A stretch of DNA of 64,000 nucleotides, from assembly GCA_964425225.1 (NCBI GenBank), contig CAYRMD010000016.1, positions 1 to 64,000 of the forward strand, written 5' to 3'. Shown here piece by piece: positions 35,454 through 44,713 of the stretch (the first letter of the stretch is position 1; each line of letters opens with the position of its first letter). The translations under genes were made by a program, and so were the position numbers. The DNA comes from BPJU01 sp964425225. Its GTDB lineage: Bacteria; Planctomycetota; Planctomycetia; Pirellulales; Pirellulaceae. The notes under the pieces are model-generated. The model did not search any database and was not told where the DNA came from. It was given only the letters and a program-made list of their open reading frames with translations.

Positions 35454-37535
35454 TTACTGCTGAGCACTGGGCCGGCCGGGGCGGTAGCCGGGGGTTGGGC
35501 GATGGCGCGATTGGCGTCGCGGTGCCGCAATGGGTCCCGGTGCCATCGAGTCGCAGGATGGGGTAGGTGCATGTGCAACTTCACCAGATTGCTGCCGCGA
35601 GACTCGAATCGTATGCACATATTCGCCCTGAAACCGGCGGTTGGCGTCCGCTCGCCGCTTGAGAATGGCTTCGCGAGGAGGTCGCGACGGGATGAGGCAG
35701 TCACAGCCGTCACCAATCAAATCCTGTCGGCCCGCGCGCCGGAGAGCTTCTCGAACTTCAAAGTAGTTTTCCGGCTTGAAAAACTGCATCAATGCCCGTT
35801 GCAGTTTTCGATCTTTCAGGTGCCTGGCCACATAAACCGGTTTTTTCGTGAAAGGATCTATGCCGGTGTAGTACATAGCAGTTGCCACGTCCATCGGAGC
35901 GGGGATAAAGTCTTGAACTTGATCGGGCCGGTAACCATTGCGTTTCAAGAAAAGTGCCAACTCGATCATGGCATCCAAATCACTACCCGGATGACTGGCA
36001 ATAAAATACGGCACAATGCGTTGTCTCTTACCGACTTTTTTGGATTCTTTGCGAAACAATTCGGCAAAGTGTTCGAAATCATCGCTGCACGGTTTGCGCA
36101 TTAGAGACAATACTTGAGGGTTGACGTGTTCGGGTGCTACTTTCAGTTGTCCGCCCACATGATGCCGCACTAATTCGCGGATGTATTCGGGCGACCGCCG
36201 AGCCAGATCCATGCGGATACCACTGGCGACGAATACCTTGCGCACGCCTGGCACCTGGCGAGCTTGGCGCATCAGTTCCATGAGTGGCCCGTGATCTGTG
36301 CCCAGCAATTTGCAGATGGTTGGATGGACACAGGATTGCCGCCGGCAGCGTGCTTCGACCTCAGGCCGCGTGCACCGCATCTGATACATGTTGGCCGTCG
36401 GGCCACCGATGTCGCTAATGATCCCCTTAAAGGCGCGATCCTCGGTCATGCGACGGATTTCGCCCAGTACCGACTCTTGACTTCGCGATTGGATAATGCG
36501 TCCTTGGTGGGCGGTAATCGAACAGAACGTGCAGCCGCCAAAACAGCCGCGCATGATAGTTACCGAATCTTTGATCATCTCATAAGCCGGAATCGACTCG
36601 CGATAGCTTGGATGCGGTCGACGGGTAAATGGCAATCCATAAATGCGATCCATCGCTGCTTGACTCAAAGGTAGAGCCGGAGGGTTAACCACGACGGCTT
36701 GGCGATCATGGTATTGGACCAGGCGGCGCGCGTTGTAGGGGTTGGTTTCGTTGTGGATAATGCGTGTCGCCTCAGCGAAAGCCCATTTGTCGCGACACAC
36801 TTCCTCATAGCTGGGCAGTTGGATCGCGTCGTCCGGCGGCGTCTCTTTCGCTCCCAAAGCATAGGCCACACCCCGCATGTTGCGCAGGTCGCGCACCGTC
36901 TGGCCAGCCGCCAAGCGCCGAGCAATTTCGACGATGGCTGCTTCCCCCATGCCATAGACGAGCAAGTCGGCTTTTGAATCGAGCAGGATCGAGCGCCTCA
37001 CCTTGTCCGACCAGTAATCGTAGTGGGCGAGCCGTCGCAGTGACGCTTCAACTCCCCCAGCAATGATCGGCACGCCCTTATAGGCTTCTCGAGCACGCTG
37101 GCAGTATGCCAAGGTCGCTCGATCCGGCCGAAGTCCGATTCGACCGCCCGGCGAATAGGCGTCATCGTTGCGCACTTTTTTATTGGCGGTGTAGTGATTG
37201 ATCATCGAGTCCATGTTGCCGGCACTGATGCCGAAGAACAGTCGAGGTCGGCCAAAACGACGCCACGCTGCACACGAGTGCCAATCCGGCTGGCTCAAAA
37301 TGGCCACGCGAAATCCGGCCGCCTCCAGGACCCTACCCAGTATCGCCATGGCAAAACTTGGGTGATCCACATAAGCGTCGCCGGTGACAATCACCACATC
37401 AACAGCATCCCAGCCACGCGCCTCTACCTCCGCAGATGTCATGGGCAGTGGTGCAACCGGACCATGGTCTGGTTTCAGCCACTCCACCAAGCGGTCGTCG
37501 CGAGGAGCCGCATCAGGGACTATCGGTAACTGCAT
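35454..37535 (-). CDS. YgiQ family radical SAM protein
   Basis: 693 residues, cytoplasmic. The N-terminal region carries a B12-binding-like fold typical of YgiQ (DVVIVTGDAYVDHPSFAMAI, GRVLEAAGFRVAILSQPDW). The radical SAM cluster motif is RGCFGGCTFCSITAHQG (C-x3-C-x2-C). The domain continues with ISDIGGPTANMYQMRC, VRKVFVASGIRMDLA and APEHVNPQVLSLMRKPC, all diagnostic. The last 40 residues are Pro/Arg/Ser-rich and probably disordered. The biochemical reaction of YgiQ proteins is not established. Its neighbours suggest no operon. Confidence 0.93.
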   Translation of the reverse strand: MQLPIVPDAAPRDDRLVEWLKPDHGPVAPLPMTSAEVEARGWDAVDVVIVTGDAYVDHPSFAMAILGRVLEAAGFRVAILSQPDWHSCAAWRRFGRPRLFFGISAGNMDSMINHYTANKKVRNDDAYSPGGRIGLRPDRATLAYCQRAREAYKGVPIIAGGVEASLRRLAHYDYWSDKVRRSILLDSKADLLVYGMGEAAIVEIARRLAAGQTVRDLRNMRGVAYALGAKETPPDDAIQLPSYEEVCRDKWAFAEATRIIHNETNPYNARRLVQYHDRQAVVVNPPALPLSQAAMDRIYGLPFTRRPHPSYRESIPAYEMIKDSVTIMRGCFGGCTFCSITAHQGRIIQSRSQESVLGEIRRMTEDRAFKGIISDIGGPTANMYQMRCTRPEVEARCRRQSCVHPTICKLLGTDHGPLMELMRQARQVPGVRKVFVASGIRMDLARRSPEYIRELVRHHVGGQLKVAPEHVNPQVLSLMRKPCSDDFEHFAELFRKESKKVGKRQRIVPYFIASHPGSDLDAMIELALFLKRNGYRPDQVQDFIPAPMDVATAMYYTGIDPFTKKPVYVARHLKDRKLQRALMQFFKPENYFEVREALRRAGRQDLIGDGCDCLIPSRPPREAILKRRADANRRFQGEYVHTIRVSRQQSGEVAHAPTPSCDSMAPGPIAAPRRQSRHRPTPGYRPGRPSAQQ

Positions 37536-37691
37536 AGAATAACGCTCAACGAATAGCGCTGTGGTCGCCTTGCAATAACGGATTGATTATCGCTTCGTAG
37601 CTTACAACCATATCAGTCTACCACATGGCGTGCTCTCAGCACAGGCTCAATCGGACACCGGATCCGCCAAAACCTCAAGTGCAACACTCTG

Positions 37692-39071
37692 TCAAGAAAG
37701 CTTCGTGGTGGGCGTGGCTACTGCAGGGAACTTTCGCGTTGGCCAAAGTATGATTAGTGCGGCTAGTGCTATGAGCGGGGCAAGGCCCGCCAAGGCAATG
37801 CCGAGTCCGTAGGACTGGGTCTGGTCGACGTACCGCCCCACATAGATCTGAAACAGCGATGTAACCAGCCACGTGGTGGCTCCTAGCACGCCGGTCACCT
37901 TTCCTTGGTGACGCATCGAAAGCTCCTGGGTAAACGAGTAGTAATTGGGAAACAGCCCCAAGGCACCAAAGCCGATCAAAAGAAATAGCCCCAGCAGCAA
38001 TGGACCACGGGGCAAGATTGCGGTCCACAAGGCTAATGCCGTCAGCGCGGTGCATCCGGCAAAGCTCGTCATGCGAGCCGAGTGGATGGGCCAACCCCGC
38101 GCTGCCAAAGAGCGCGTCAAAAATCCGATCGACAAACAGCCTGCGTCCGTGGCGATGTAGTACGCCGACGTAAATAAATTCACGGTGGTGCGGTCGTAGT
38201 GATGAAATTCGCGAAGAAATTTCGGCAACCATACGCGGAAAAACTGCCAGGTAAGGTTAATCATTACGACAACGACAACCAAAGCTAAAAAGCGGCGCAC
38301 CAATAGCAGCCGATCGGCTGCCTCCACCATTTCGGCCGGCAGCGACTGAGGCGAACTTTCCATCAAAGTCGATTGGCGAGCCAGATAACCAGGACGGGCC
38401 ACGACAAACCAAGGAACTACCCAAGACATTCCCACCAAGCCAATGACGACGAACGGTCCTCGCCAACTACCCGGAAGATCGGATACCAAAGCCTGCACTA
38501 CCAGTGGAGTAAAAATAGCGCCAAAAGCAGCTCCACTTTGCAGAAGGCTGTTTCCTAACGGACGTTCTTCTCGCCGCAAGATACGCTGGGTCGTTACGAG
38601 CGCACATGGCCAGTGGCCAGCTTCAAAGAATCCGAGCGTCACTCGACACAGCATCATTCCCAAATAAGCCCGTTCGGACATCGACCATGAGGCTCCATCG
38701 CAGATGAGCCCAAGGCTGTTACCGACCGCAAAGAGCCACGTACCGAGTTGTGCGCTGTAGGCCGTCAACAACCCGGACAACGACCAGCCAATGAGTACGG
38801 CCGGATACATCCATCGCACCGGAATGCGGTCGACGAGAAATCCCACGACAAGCCCGCCAGCAGCGAAAGCAAAACCAAAGCCGGCCTCCAACTTGCCGTA
38901 CTGTTCGTTGGACAGCCCCAATTCTCGCGATATGTCGGTGATCGTAAGGGATAGAGTTTGGCGGTCCATGTAATTGAGCATGGTGGCTAGCAACAATAAA
39001 CCACAAAGCCACCATTTGATCGAAGCCGGGGGGCTAGGATTGACGAGCGGATGGCTAGCCGATGACGTCAT
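37692..39071 (-). CDS. MFS transporter, anion:cation symporter-like
   Basis: 459 residues with about twelve membrane helices. The opening (KWWLCGLLLLATMLNYMDRQ, then LSLTITDISRELGLSNEQYG) and the N-terminal half resemble the ACS group of the major facilitator superfamily, including hexuronate transporters such as ExuT. The half-way loop holds the charged segment LLLVRRFLALVVV. A C-terminal helix pattern (HQGKVTGVLGATTWLVTSL) also fits. Sugar acids are a reasonable guess, but the ligand cannot be assigned. It lies 156 bases upstream of YgiQ on the same strand and probably has its own promoter. Confidence 0.87.
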   Translation of the reverse strand: MTSSASHPLVNPSPPASIKWWLCGLLLLATMLNYMDRQTLSLTITDISRELGLSNEQYGKLEAGFGFAFAAGGLVVGFLVDRIPVRWMYPAVLIGWSLSGLLTAYSAQLGTWLFAVGNSLGLICDGASWSMSERAYLGMMLCRVTLGFFEAGHWPCALVTTQRILRREERPLGNSLLQSGAAFGAIFTPLVVQALVSDLPGSWRGPFVVIGLVGMSWVVPWFVVARPGYLARQSTLMESSPQSLPAEMVEAADRLLLVRRFLALVVVVVMINLTWQFFRVWLPKFLREFHHYDRTTVNLFTSAYYIATDAGCLSIGFLTRSLAARGWPIHSARMTSFAGCTALTALALWTAILPRGPLLLGLFLLIGFGALGLFPNYYSFTQELSMRHQGKVTGVLGATTWLVTSLFQIYVGRYVDQTQSYGLGIALAGLAPLIALAALIILWPTRKFPAVATPTTKLS

Positions 39072-39341
39072 TTGAGCCCCTCGGATGTCTCTGCCTCAGA
39101 TGCTTGCCATACGTCGCACGATCGACTAATTACCGTCATCGTCACGCTATTCGATCGCGGACAACTGTCGATCCACGATTGTCGAAGGATCCGGCAGCGA
39201 GGTCAAGCCTTAATACGCCGCACGCCTCATGCGCCCGGCCCGAGAATTCTCCAATTGCGGTACGCTAGAAAAGCCACTTATCCGCACATGAACCTAAGTC
39301 ACACAAGTCCTGGGGGATAGAGCAAAACGCGCGTTAGAAAG

Positions 39342-39412
39342 CTGGGGAGCAGGGATTCGAACCCCGACTAACTGATCCAGAGTCAGTTGTGCTACCGTTA
39401 CACTACTCCCCA
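39342..39412 (-). tRNA. tRNA-Gln (CUG anticodon)
   Basis: On the minus strand the acceptor arms TGGGGAG and CTCCCCA pair perfectly. The anticodon stem ACTGA/TCAGT closes the loop CTCTGGA, giving anticodon CTG. The T arm has GGTTCGAATCC. The discriminator base is G and CCA is not encoded. It is transcribed away from the gap to its right. Confidence 0.93.
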
Positions 39413-39514
39413 GGAACAACGGCAAGCGATGTATCCTACCGCCATAAAGCCTACGGCGGCGCTAGGAGCGCGTCAAGTCGGACGTGGCTTTCGTGCATCT
39501 TGAAGGTGGGTGAG

Positions 39515-39727
39515 ACTTTTTCCTTGGTTTGCCGAGCCTGGCGTACGTCTAACTTTTTCCGGCAACGAGAGATTGACCGGATGCGTGGTCAATGTGTGTT
39601 TCGTGGCAAAGGTGTTCTGTTGAACGGCGGACCTCGGAGACGTAACCGCAAGGGACCGGTTACAAAAACTCGACGCCAAGGGCAAGGAGATTGAACGCAA
39701 AGGCGGCAAGGCGCTGAGGCGCAACTA
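39515..39727 (+). repeat. Composite intergenic repeat, copy 3
   Basis: Ordered blocks: 'tttttccttggtttgccgag', 'cctggcgtacgtctaac', 'ggcaaaggtgttctgttgaa', 'cggcggacctcg', 'gtaaccgcaagggaccgg', then 'aacgcaaaggcggcaaggcg'. Related to the copies near 5.2 and 30.7 kb. Confidence 0.65.
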
Positions 39728-39788
39728 GGCAATTGACGGATACCTCTTGTCTTCGTTGCGCCTCTGTGGCTTTACGTTGCATTATTCT

Positions 39789-39965
39789 GCCGCTTCCGAA
39801 CGGTCGCGGCTCGGTTGGGGTGCCGTTCGCTTACCATCGCGGCTCTGTTCGGATGCCGCTCCCTAGTGGTCGCGGTTCTGGTGGGGTGCGGCTCGCTTAC
39901 GGTCGCGGCTCCGTAAAGCTATCCATCTTCGGAAGCGATGGGGCGAACCCGGGTGCTAGAAAGCT
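39789..39965 (+). repeat. 33-base tandem array (four units) plus shared tail of the 1.1-kb element
   Basis: Four 33-base units start at 39789, 39822, 39855 and 39888. Each opens GCCGCTC/GCGGCTC-like and contains 'tcgcggctc' or a near variant. The array is followed by 'ctatccatcttcggaagcg' and 'gaacccgggtgctag', which match the right end of copy B of the 1.1-kb element (62825-62870, minus strand). A reading frame across it translates the repeat and is not credible. A short AACGCAAAG-type unit lies just before, at 39755-39785. The rest of the 39072-40134 gap holds only tRNA-Gln and repeat copy 3. Confidence 0.85.
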
Positions 39966-40134
39966 GCTTGTCAGCCGCCCCCTACCCACACATGAGACCT
40001 ACATACCTTTGCGTTAGAGTATTCTCTTTTTACGCGTCTACCAATCCGCACTCCGGGGGAACTCTACCGAAGGCAAACGCTAGTGGCTAAACTGACAGAG
40101 AAATAGCTGGGGGCGATTTTGGGGAGTGTCAGAA

Positions 40135-41820
40135 ATGGCTTATCTGGTGACACAAGTTGGCTCGGAAACGGGTAAGAAGACGGAGCTCTCGAAGCGCGAG
40201 ACTCTCATCGGAAGGCATCCGGATTGTGACGTGGTCCTGGACGACAGTAATGTGAGTCGGTTCCATGCGAAAATCGTGGCGGAACCGGAAGGCCATGTCA
40301 TCGTGGATCTAAAGAGTCGCAATGGCACGTGGCTAAATGGAATCCCGATAGGGGCACCGGCCTCGAACGATCCTCGGCCGCACCCGCTGCGGGACGGCGA
40401 TGAAATCCGCATCGGTGGTGTGTCATTCCGTTACGTTCGCGAACCTTTACAAGCGTTCGCTGTGCCGAATGAGAGCAGCACGCATTCGAGTTTTCAGCTT
40501 GCTGATGAACCGGAAAGTAGCTCGACGATTATCACCAAGCTTGACCTAGCGAGCGGTGCAGCAGCGCCGTTAAAAGCTTCACCCGAGGCAAAGTTGGCCG
40601 CACTGTTAGAAATCAATCGCGCGTTAGCCGATGCCCTGGCACTGGATCGGGTGTTGCCCAAGGTCTTAGAGTCGTTGTTTCGCATTTTTGTGCAAGCCGA
40701 CCGCGGGTTCATTGTCCTGGTGGAACCTAATGGAGAGTTAGTGCCACGTTGGATGCACACACGGCGGCCGAAGGCAGGAGAATCGGCACGCATTAGCCGC
40801 ACGATTGTCCGGCAAGTGCTGCAGACAAAGGAGGCTGTGCTGTCGGCTGACGCGGCAAGCGACAGTCGTTTCGACATGAGTCAAAGCCTTGCGGATTTCC
40901 GCATCCGCTCGCTGATGTGTGCTCCTCTGCTGTCGAGTGACGGCCAACCCTTGGGCGTCCTGCAACTCGATACGCTGGACCAGCGGAAGCGATTCGATGC
41001 GCAGGATCTGGAGATCTTAGCCGCCGTGGCTGCTCAAGCCGGTATTGCCATCGCCAACGCACAATTGCATGAGCAGATTCTGCGTCAAAAGACTCTGGAA
41101 CGGGATCTGCATTTGGCTAATCAAGTGCAACGAAGCTTCTTGCCCTCGGAGATGCCCGGTATTCCCGGTTATTCGTTCTATCACTATTATCGGGCAGCCA
41201 ACCAGGTTGGCGGTGACTATTTTGACTATATCACCCTTGCGGAAAACCGTCTGAGCATCGTCCTTGCGGATGTTGTCGGCCACGGTGTGGCTGCTGCCTT
41301 GCTCATGGCGCGTCTATCTGCAGAAACGCGTTTTTGTTTGGCCACGGAGTCAACCGTGGGTCAAGCACTCAACAAACTTAACGCCCGATTCCTGGGTCCG
41401 ACTCCTGATCGATTCATCACCTTGGTGGCTGGCGTGCTGGATCACGAAAAGCATCGCTTACAGATCTCGATCGCAGGTCACATGCCTCCCCTTTGCCAGC
41501 GCACGGACGGCAGCGTGATCGAGGTTGGCGAAGATGTATCCGATGTTCCGATCGGCATTGTACCTGATGTGGCATATGCGACAGCCGAAGTCGAGATTCA
41601 GCCCGGGGAACTCTTGCTGTTCTATACCGACGGCATCAGTGAGGCGATGAATCCAGAGGGGGAGTGCTTCGGGATAGACCGGATCCGCACATTCTTGGGC
41701 CGAACAACCGGTACAGCTCAGGAAGTGGGTGAAGGATTAATTCAAGAAGTCAAACAATTCGCAGGTCGCAACGCCCAAAGTGATGATATGTGTATCGTCT
41801 GCCTGCAACGCCAGGGATGA
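40135..41820 (+). CDS. FHA-GAF-SpoIIE phosphatase signalling protein
   Basis: 561 residues, cytoplasmic. An FHA phosphothreonine-binding domain occupies about residues 20-95 (LIGRHPDCDVVLDDSNVSRF, LKSRNGTWLNG, with the key Arg, Ser and His). A GAF-like sensor domain lies at about 155-310 (RALADALALDRVLPKVLESL). A PP2C/SpoIIE phosphatase occupies about 325-560, with ADVVGHGVAAALLMARL and a final AQSDDMCIVC, whose Asp residues bind metal. Such proteins dephosphorylate anti-anti-sigma-like partners or report kinase signalling. ATG at 40135 has GGGGAG eight bases upstream; the GTG at 40126 is discounted. No anti-sigma antagonist gene is adjacent. Confidence 0.93.
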   Translation: MAYLVTQVGSETGKKTELSKRETLIGRHPDCDVVLDDSNVSRFHAKIVAEPEGHVIVDLKSRNGTWLNGIPIGAPASNDPRPHPLRDGDEIRIGGVSFRYVREPLQAFAVPNESSTHSSFQLADEPESSSTIITKLDLASGAAAPLKASPEAKLAALLEINRALADALALDRVLPKVLESLFRIFVQADRGFIVLVEPNGELVPRWMHTRRPKAGESARISRTIVRQVLQTKEAVLSADAASDSRFDMSQSLADFRIRSLMCAPLLSSDGQPLGVLQLDTLDQRKRFDAQDLEILAAVAAQAGIAIANAQLHEQILRQKTLERDLHLANQVQRSFLPSEMPGIPGYSFYHYYRAANQVGGDYFDYITLAENRLSIVLADVVGHGVAAALLMARLSAETRFCLATESTVGQALNKLNARFLGPTPDRFITLVAGVLDHEKHRLQISIAGHMPPLCQRTDGSVIEVGEDVSDVPIGIVPDVAYATAEVEIQPGELLLFYTDGISEAMNPEGECFGIDRIRTFLGRTTGTAQEVGEGLIQEVKQFAGRNAQSDDMCIVCLQRQG

Positions 41821-42882
41821 TTACCAACACAACCGGGCTCGTCGCCGCCACAAGACCGAGCTAACCGGTGGTTTGGGCTCGGCACGGTCTGGGACAACCC
41901 AAATATTGCGAAACGTCACCGGATTGCCGTGATCCTGAAACAGAATCGGTAGCGGTTCAGGGCCTTCCGGTCGTCCATTACCGGTTTTGCGGGGTACAGC
42001 GCGGTGGTAGTGGACGCCAATTCCATTGTGAAACACCGTAATTTCGGCCTGGGTTATCTTATTGCCCTGGCTATCGAATCGGGGAGCTCGAAAATAAATA
42101 TCATAGGTTTGCCACTCCAACGGCGGCAAACATACACTCAGGTCCGGTTTGCACAGCTTGTATAAAGCACCGCAACCGTCATCTAATGGATCCAAGCCAA
42201 AGGAATCAAGAATCTGCACTTCGTAACGCCGTTGCAGGTAAATGCCACTGTTGCCCCGGCCTTGGCCTCGCGCCTTGGGCATGTATGGCGTACGAAATTC
42301 CACGTGCAAGTAACAATCGCCGAAAGCCTCGCGCGTAACGGCCCCGGCTAACAAACTGCCATCCGGCGCTAAACGCACGTTGGACAGCCGGTCCGAAGCC
42401 CCGTCGGCAAACAGCACGACGGCTCCTGGTGGGGGACGTAGTCCCAGGGTGCTACTGCGGCGAGAAAAACGGACACAGTGCCATTGCCGATTGCCCAGTG
42501 AGGCCAGCCCGGTCTGGGTATCGAGGATCACTCGTCGTCCGTCGGCATCGGACAGCTCCAGACGTCCGTCGAGGCGCTTGCCCGTCAGCACGTAACCCGG
42601 CAAGATCACCGGTCCGGCGCCGGGTAAGCCTCCTTCGAACCACCTGGCTTGAAAGTGCCCATCCCCGAGCGCTACGACTTGTAGGCCGATATTTCCGGCC
42701 GCTCTACCAGCAATGGGTCTTCCCCACCATTCGCCCTGGTAAAGGAAATCGGGCTCTTGTACTTCTTCGAGGGAAATGGCCGCATTGCGGCGTGGGCGAG
42801 TTTCTTGCTCGGCACCCAGGATAGACGCCAGCGCAATAAGAACGGCTATGGTAACGCACTGCGTCGCAAAACTACGCACCAT
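41821..42882 (-). CDS. Secreted DUF1080 (3-keto-disaccharide hydrolase-like) protein
   Basis: 353 residues with a signal peptide (TIAVLIALASILGAEQ). The C-terminal half carries the DUF1080 beta-sandwich: CYLHVEFRTPYMPKARGQGR, then GNSGIYLQRRYEVQILDSFG, PPLEWQTYDIYFRAPRFDSQ, TVFHNGIGVHYH and LFQDHGNPVTFRNIWV. This fold is present in the 3-keto-glucoside hydrolase family, abundant in planctomycetes, which acts on oxidised disaccharides in the periplasm. The N-terminal half (about residues 40-150) is less distinctive. The stop codon abuts the phosphatase stop codon, tail to tail. Confidence 0.88.
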   Translation of the reverse strand: MVRSFATQCVTIAVLIALASILGAEQETRPRRNAAISLEEVQEPDFLYQGEWWGRPIAGRAAGNIGLQVVALGDGHFQARWFEGGLPGAGPVILPGYVLTGKRLDGRLELSDADGRRVILDTQTGLASLGNRQWHCVRFSRRSSTLGLRPPPGAVVLFADGASDRLSNVRLAPDGSLLAGAVTREAFGDCYLHVEFRTPYMPKARGQGRGNSGIYLQRRYEVQILDSFGLDPLDDGCGALYKLCKPDLSVCLPPLEWQTYDIYFRAPRFDSQGNKITQAEITVFHNGIGVHYHRAVPRKTGNGRPEGPEPLPILFQDHGNPVTFRNIWVVPDRAEPKPPVSSVLWRRRARLCW

Positions 42883-42973
42883 GATACTCTACCCTCAAAG
42901 TTATGACGAATTTCATTGGAATTGTTAGTTTCTTTCGATCACCACCAGAATTCAAGAGCCGCGTGAGGTTGAA

Positions 42974-44458
42974 TTAGGTTAACCACGTTTCCCGCAGCTT
43001 TCGCAGGGCCTCCAGCGCCGGCTTAGCACGCTCGTTCCGATCCCAAAGCCCGCCGTGGGGAATCCGATGCGGAAGTGAATCACGACTTTGATTAAAGAGA
43101 ATCCCGTGCACCGACGGCTGCGCTAACAATAACGGCACTAACTGTTCCACCCAGTACCGCTGGCTCTCCAATGACGGGCGGTACTGTCCCCACACGGTTT
43201 GTATCTTCGGTTGCCATGCATTGGGATCCTGGTCGGCATCACTTGGAATCGTCAGCACGACGAGTAAGGGACAATTCAGGGCTGACCAGTGATCCAGCAG
43301 GCGTGACACTTCCACCATGTCACACGGAGGACCACTGCCGGGCCAACATCCCAATTGAAGTTCCAGCCCCACACCGGCTAAACCCAGCTCGCCACGCACG
43401 AGCATTTCAGCAAAATAAAGGGGGGACAGTTCGCCATCGGTGTGGGCCAAATACTGCCCCCAAGGTTGGTCGAATGTGACAATCATGGGGGTTTGGCTGT
43501 CGGCACGCCGCACCCGCTCGATAACCGACAAGAGCAACTTCACGCGATCTTCTTCGCACAATTGTAAATCGCCCGGTAAATTCATGGCCGATGCGACGTG
43601 CCAATACTGTACGCGGCCTCGACAATGCGCTATAAGCTGGTCGACGAATTCGATCACCGACTGTCGCAACTGGTCGAAGTCGTCTTGCCACAAAAATAAC
43701 CAATCGGGTAGCACTTCGCGGTACGGACTGATCAGTGGTCCCATGCCGACACGCAACCCGCGTTGGTGGCACCAGTGCAATTGTTGATCCAGGGCCTGCC
43801 ATTGCCACTGTCCGGAGTCGGTTTGGAGGCGTCGCCAGTAGACCGGTATGGCAGCGACGTTGAATGTTTGAAGAAAGTCCGCTTCCTGCTGAGCATCTCT
43901 TGGCTCGGCTTCTAGACGCCCCACAAGCAAAGTGGGCAAGGGGCGCGTGAATTGTTTTCGAGCCGCCAGCGCGACCTCGACGACGCCACGGATGAGCGTA
44001 TCGGTTACGGACAAGCTCGTGTCAATCGCCGCTTGTGCGGCGTGCAAGGCTCCCTGCGGATCAGTACGCACGGCGAGCAACGCATCGAGAAAATGGGTTT
44101 CTGCCCGACCAATGTCGGCAGCGATCGATTCAGGAATAGAGCAACCGGCCCAAACCGCCTGGGCGTAAAACTCGCGCACGCGTGCCAGCGTCCCGCGAGC
44201 CACTTCGATGTCCAAGCGATACGGCTCCTCTTGCTCGCGTAAACTGGCCGTGCGCAGCATAAAACAACCTCGGGCTGTCGGCCAAGCAATATACAGGCAC
44301 CCTGACTCGGGAGTGCTCCGCAGAACGGTCAAACACCGGTCGCTCACCGAAACGTGACATCTCCACGGAACATCATCAAGTCCCACCACATAAGCCGTTT
44401 CAGCGGCATAGGGCGGAAGTTGCAATTCGGCGGGGATCGTAAAACTCAGCCTTCCCAT
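42974..44458 (-). CDS. GH10-like TIM-barrel protein lacking the acid/base Glu
   Basis: 494 residues. The N-terminal 160 residues look like a carbohydrate-binding or immunoglobulin-like region. The rest resembles the TIM barrel of GH10 xylanases. Compared with the usual DVVNE motif, residues 286-293 read WHVASAMN, so the expected acid/base Glu is replaced by Asn. The nucleophile motif is preserved as VGLELQLG (363-370). It may act as a binding protein or by a changed mechanism. There is no signal peptide at the chosen ATG, so a cytoplasmic location is possible. It sits upstream of the DUF1080 gene on the same strand, separated by about 90 bases. Confidence 0.72.
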   Translation of the reverse strand: MGRLSFTIPAELQLPPYAAETAYVVGLDDVPWRCHVSVSDRCLTVLRSTPESGCLYIAWPTARGCFMLRTASLREQEEPYRLDIEVARGTLARVREFYAQAVWAGCSIPESIAADIGRAETHFLDALLAVRTDPQGALHAAQAAIDTSLSVTDTLIRGVVEVALAARKQFTRPLPTLLVGRLEAEPRDAQQEADFLQTFNVAAIPVYWRRLQTDSGQWQWQALDQQLHWCHQRGLRVGMGPLISPYREVLPDWLFLWQDDFDQLRQSVIEFVDQLIAHCRGRVQYWHVASAMNLPGDLQLCEEDRVKLLLSVIERVRRADSQTPMIVTFDQPWGQYLAHTDGELSPLYFAEMLVRGELGLAGVGLELQLGCWPGSGPPCDMVEVSRLLDHWSALNCPLLVVLTIPSDADQDPNAWQPKIQTVWGQYRPSLESQRYWVEQLVPLLLAQPSVHGILFNQSRDSLPHRIPHGGLWDRNERAKPALEALRKLRETWLT

Positions 44459-44713
44459 AAGTGCACGTCAAATGATGAGTTGCGTCTCCTAAATCATGAT
44501 AGTGGCCCGTTCCCGCCGATGGGCAATGGGTACTGGACAAATGGGTTTTGGGAATGCCCCAAATTGTATCAAAGTCGATGACAAGTTTATAGTAAACGGC
44601 AACCAGGCTCACCAGCCGGTTGCCAAAGATTCCAAAGAGCCCTCTCGGTCCGGAACGCGGCGTGGCTGGTCCGCAGGTGCACCGGTCCGAGTTCAGCCAG
44701 GGAGTTCACGCCT

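Noticed and set aside
39733..40017. 94-residue frame across the 33-base array
   Set aside because: The product is only the translated repeat (GRGSV units) with no flanking protein features.
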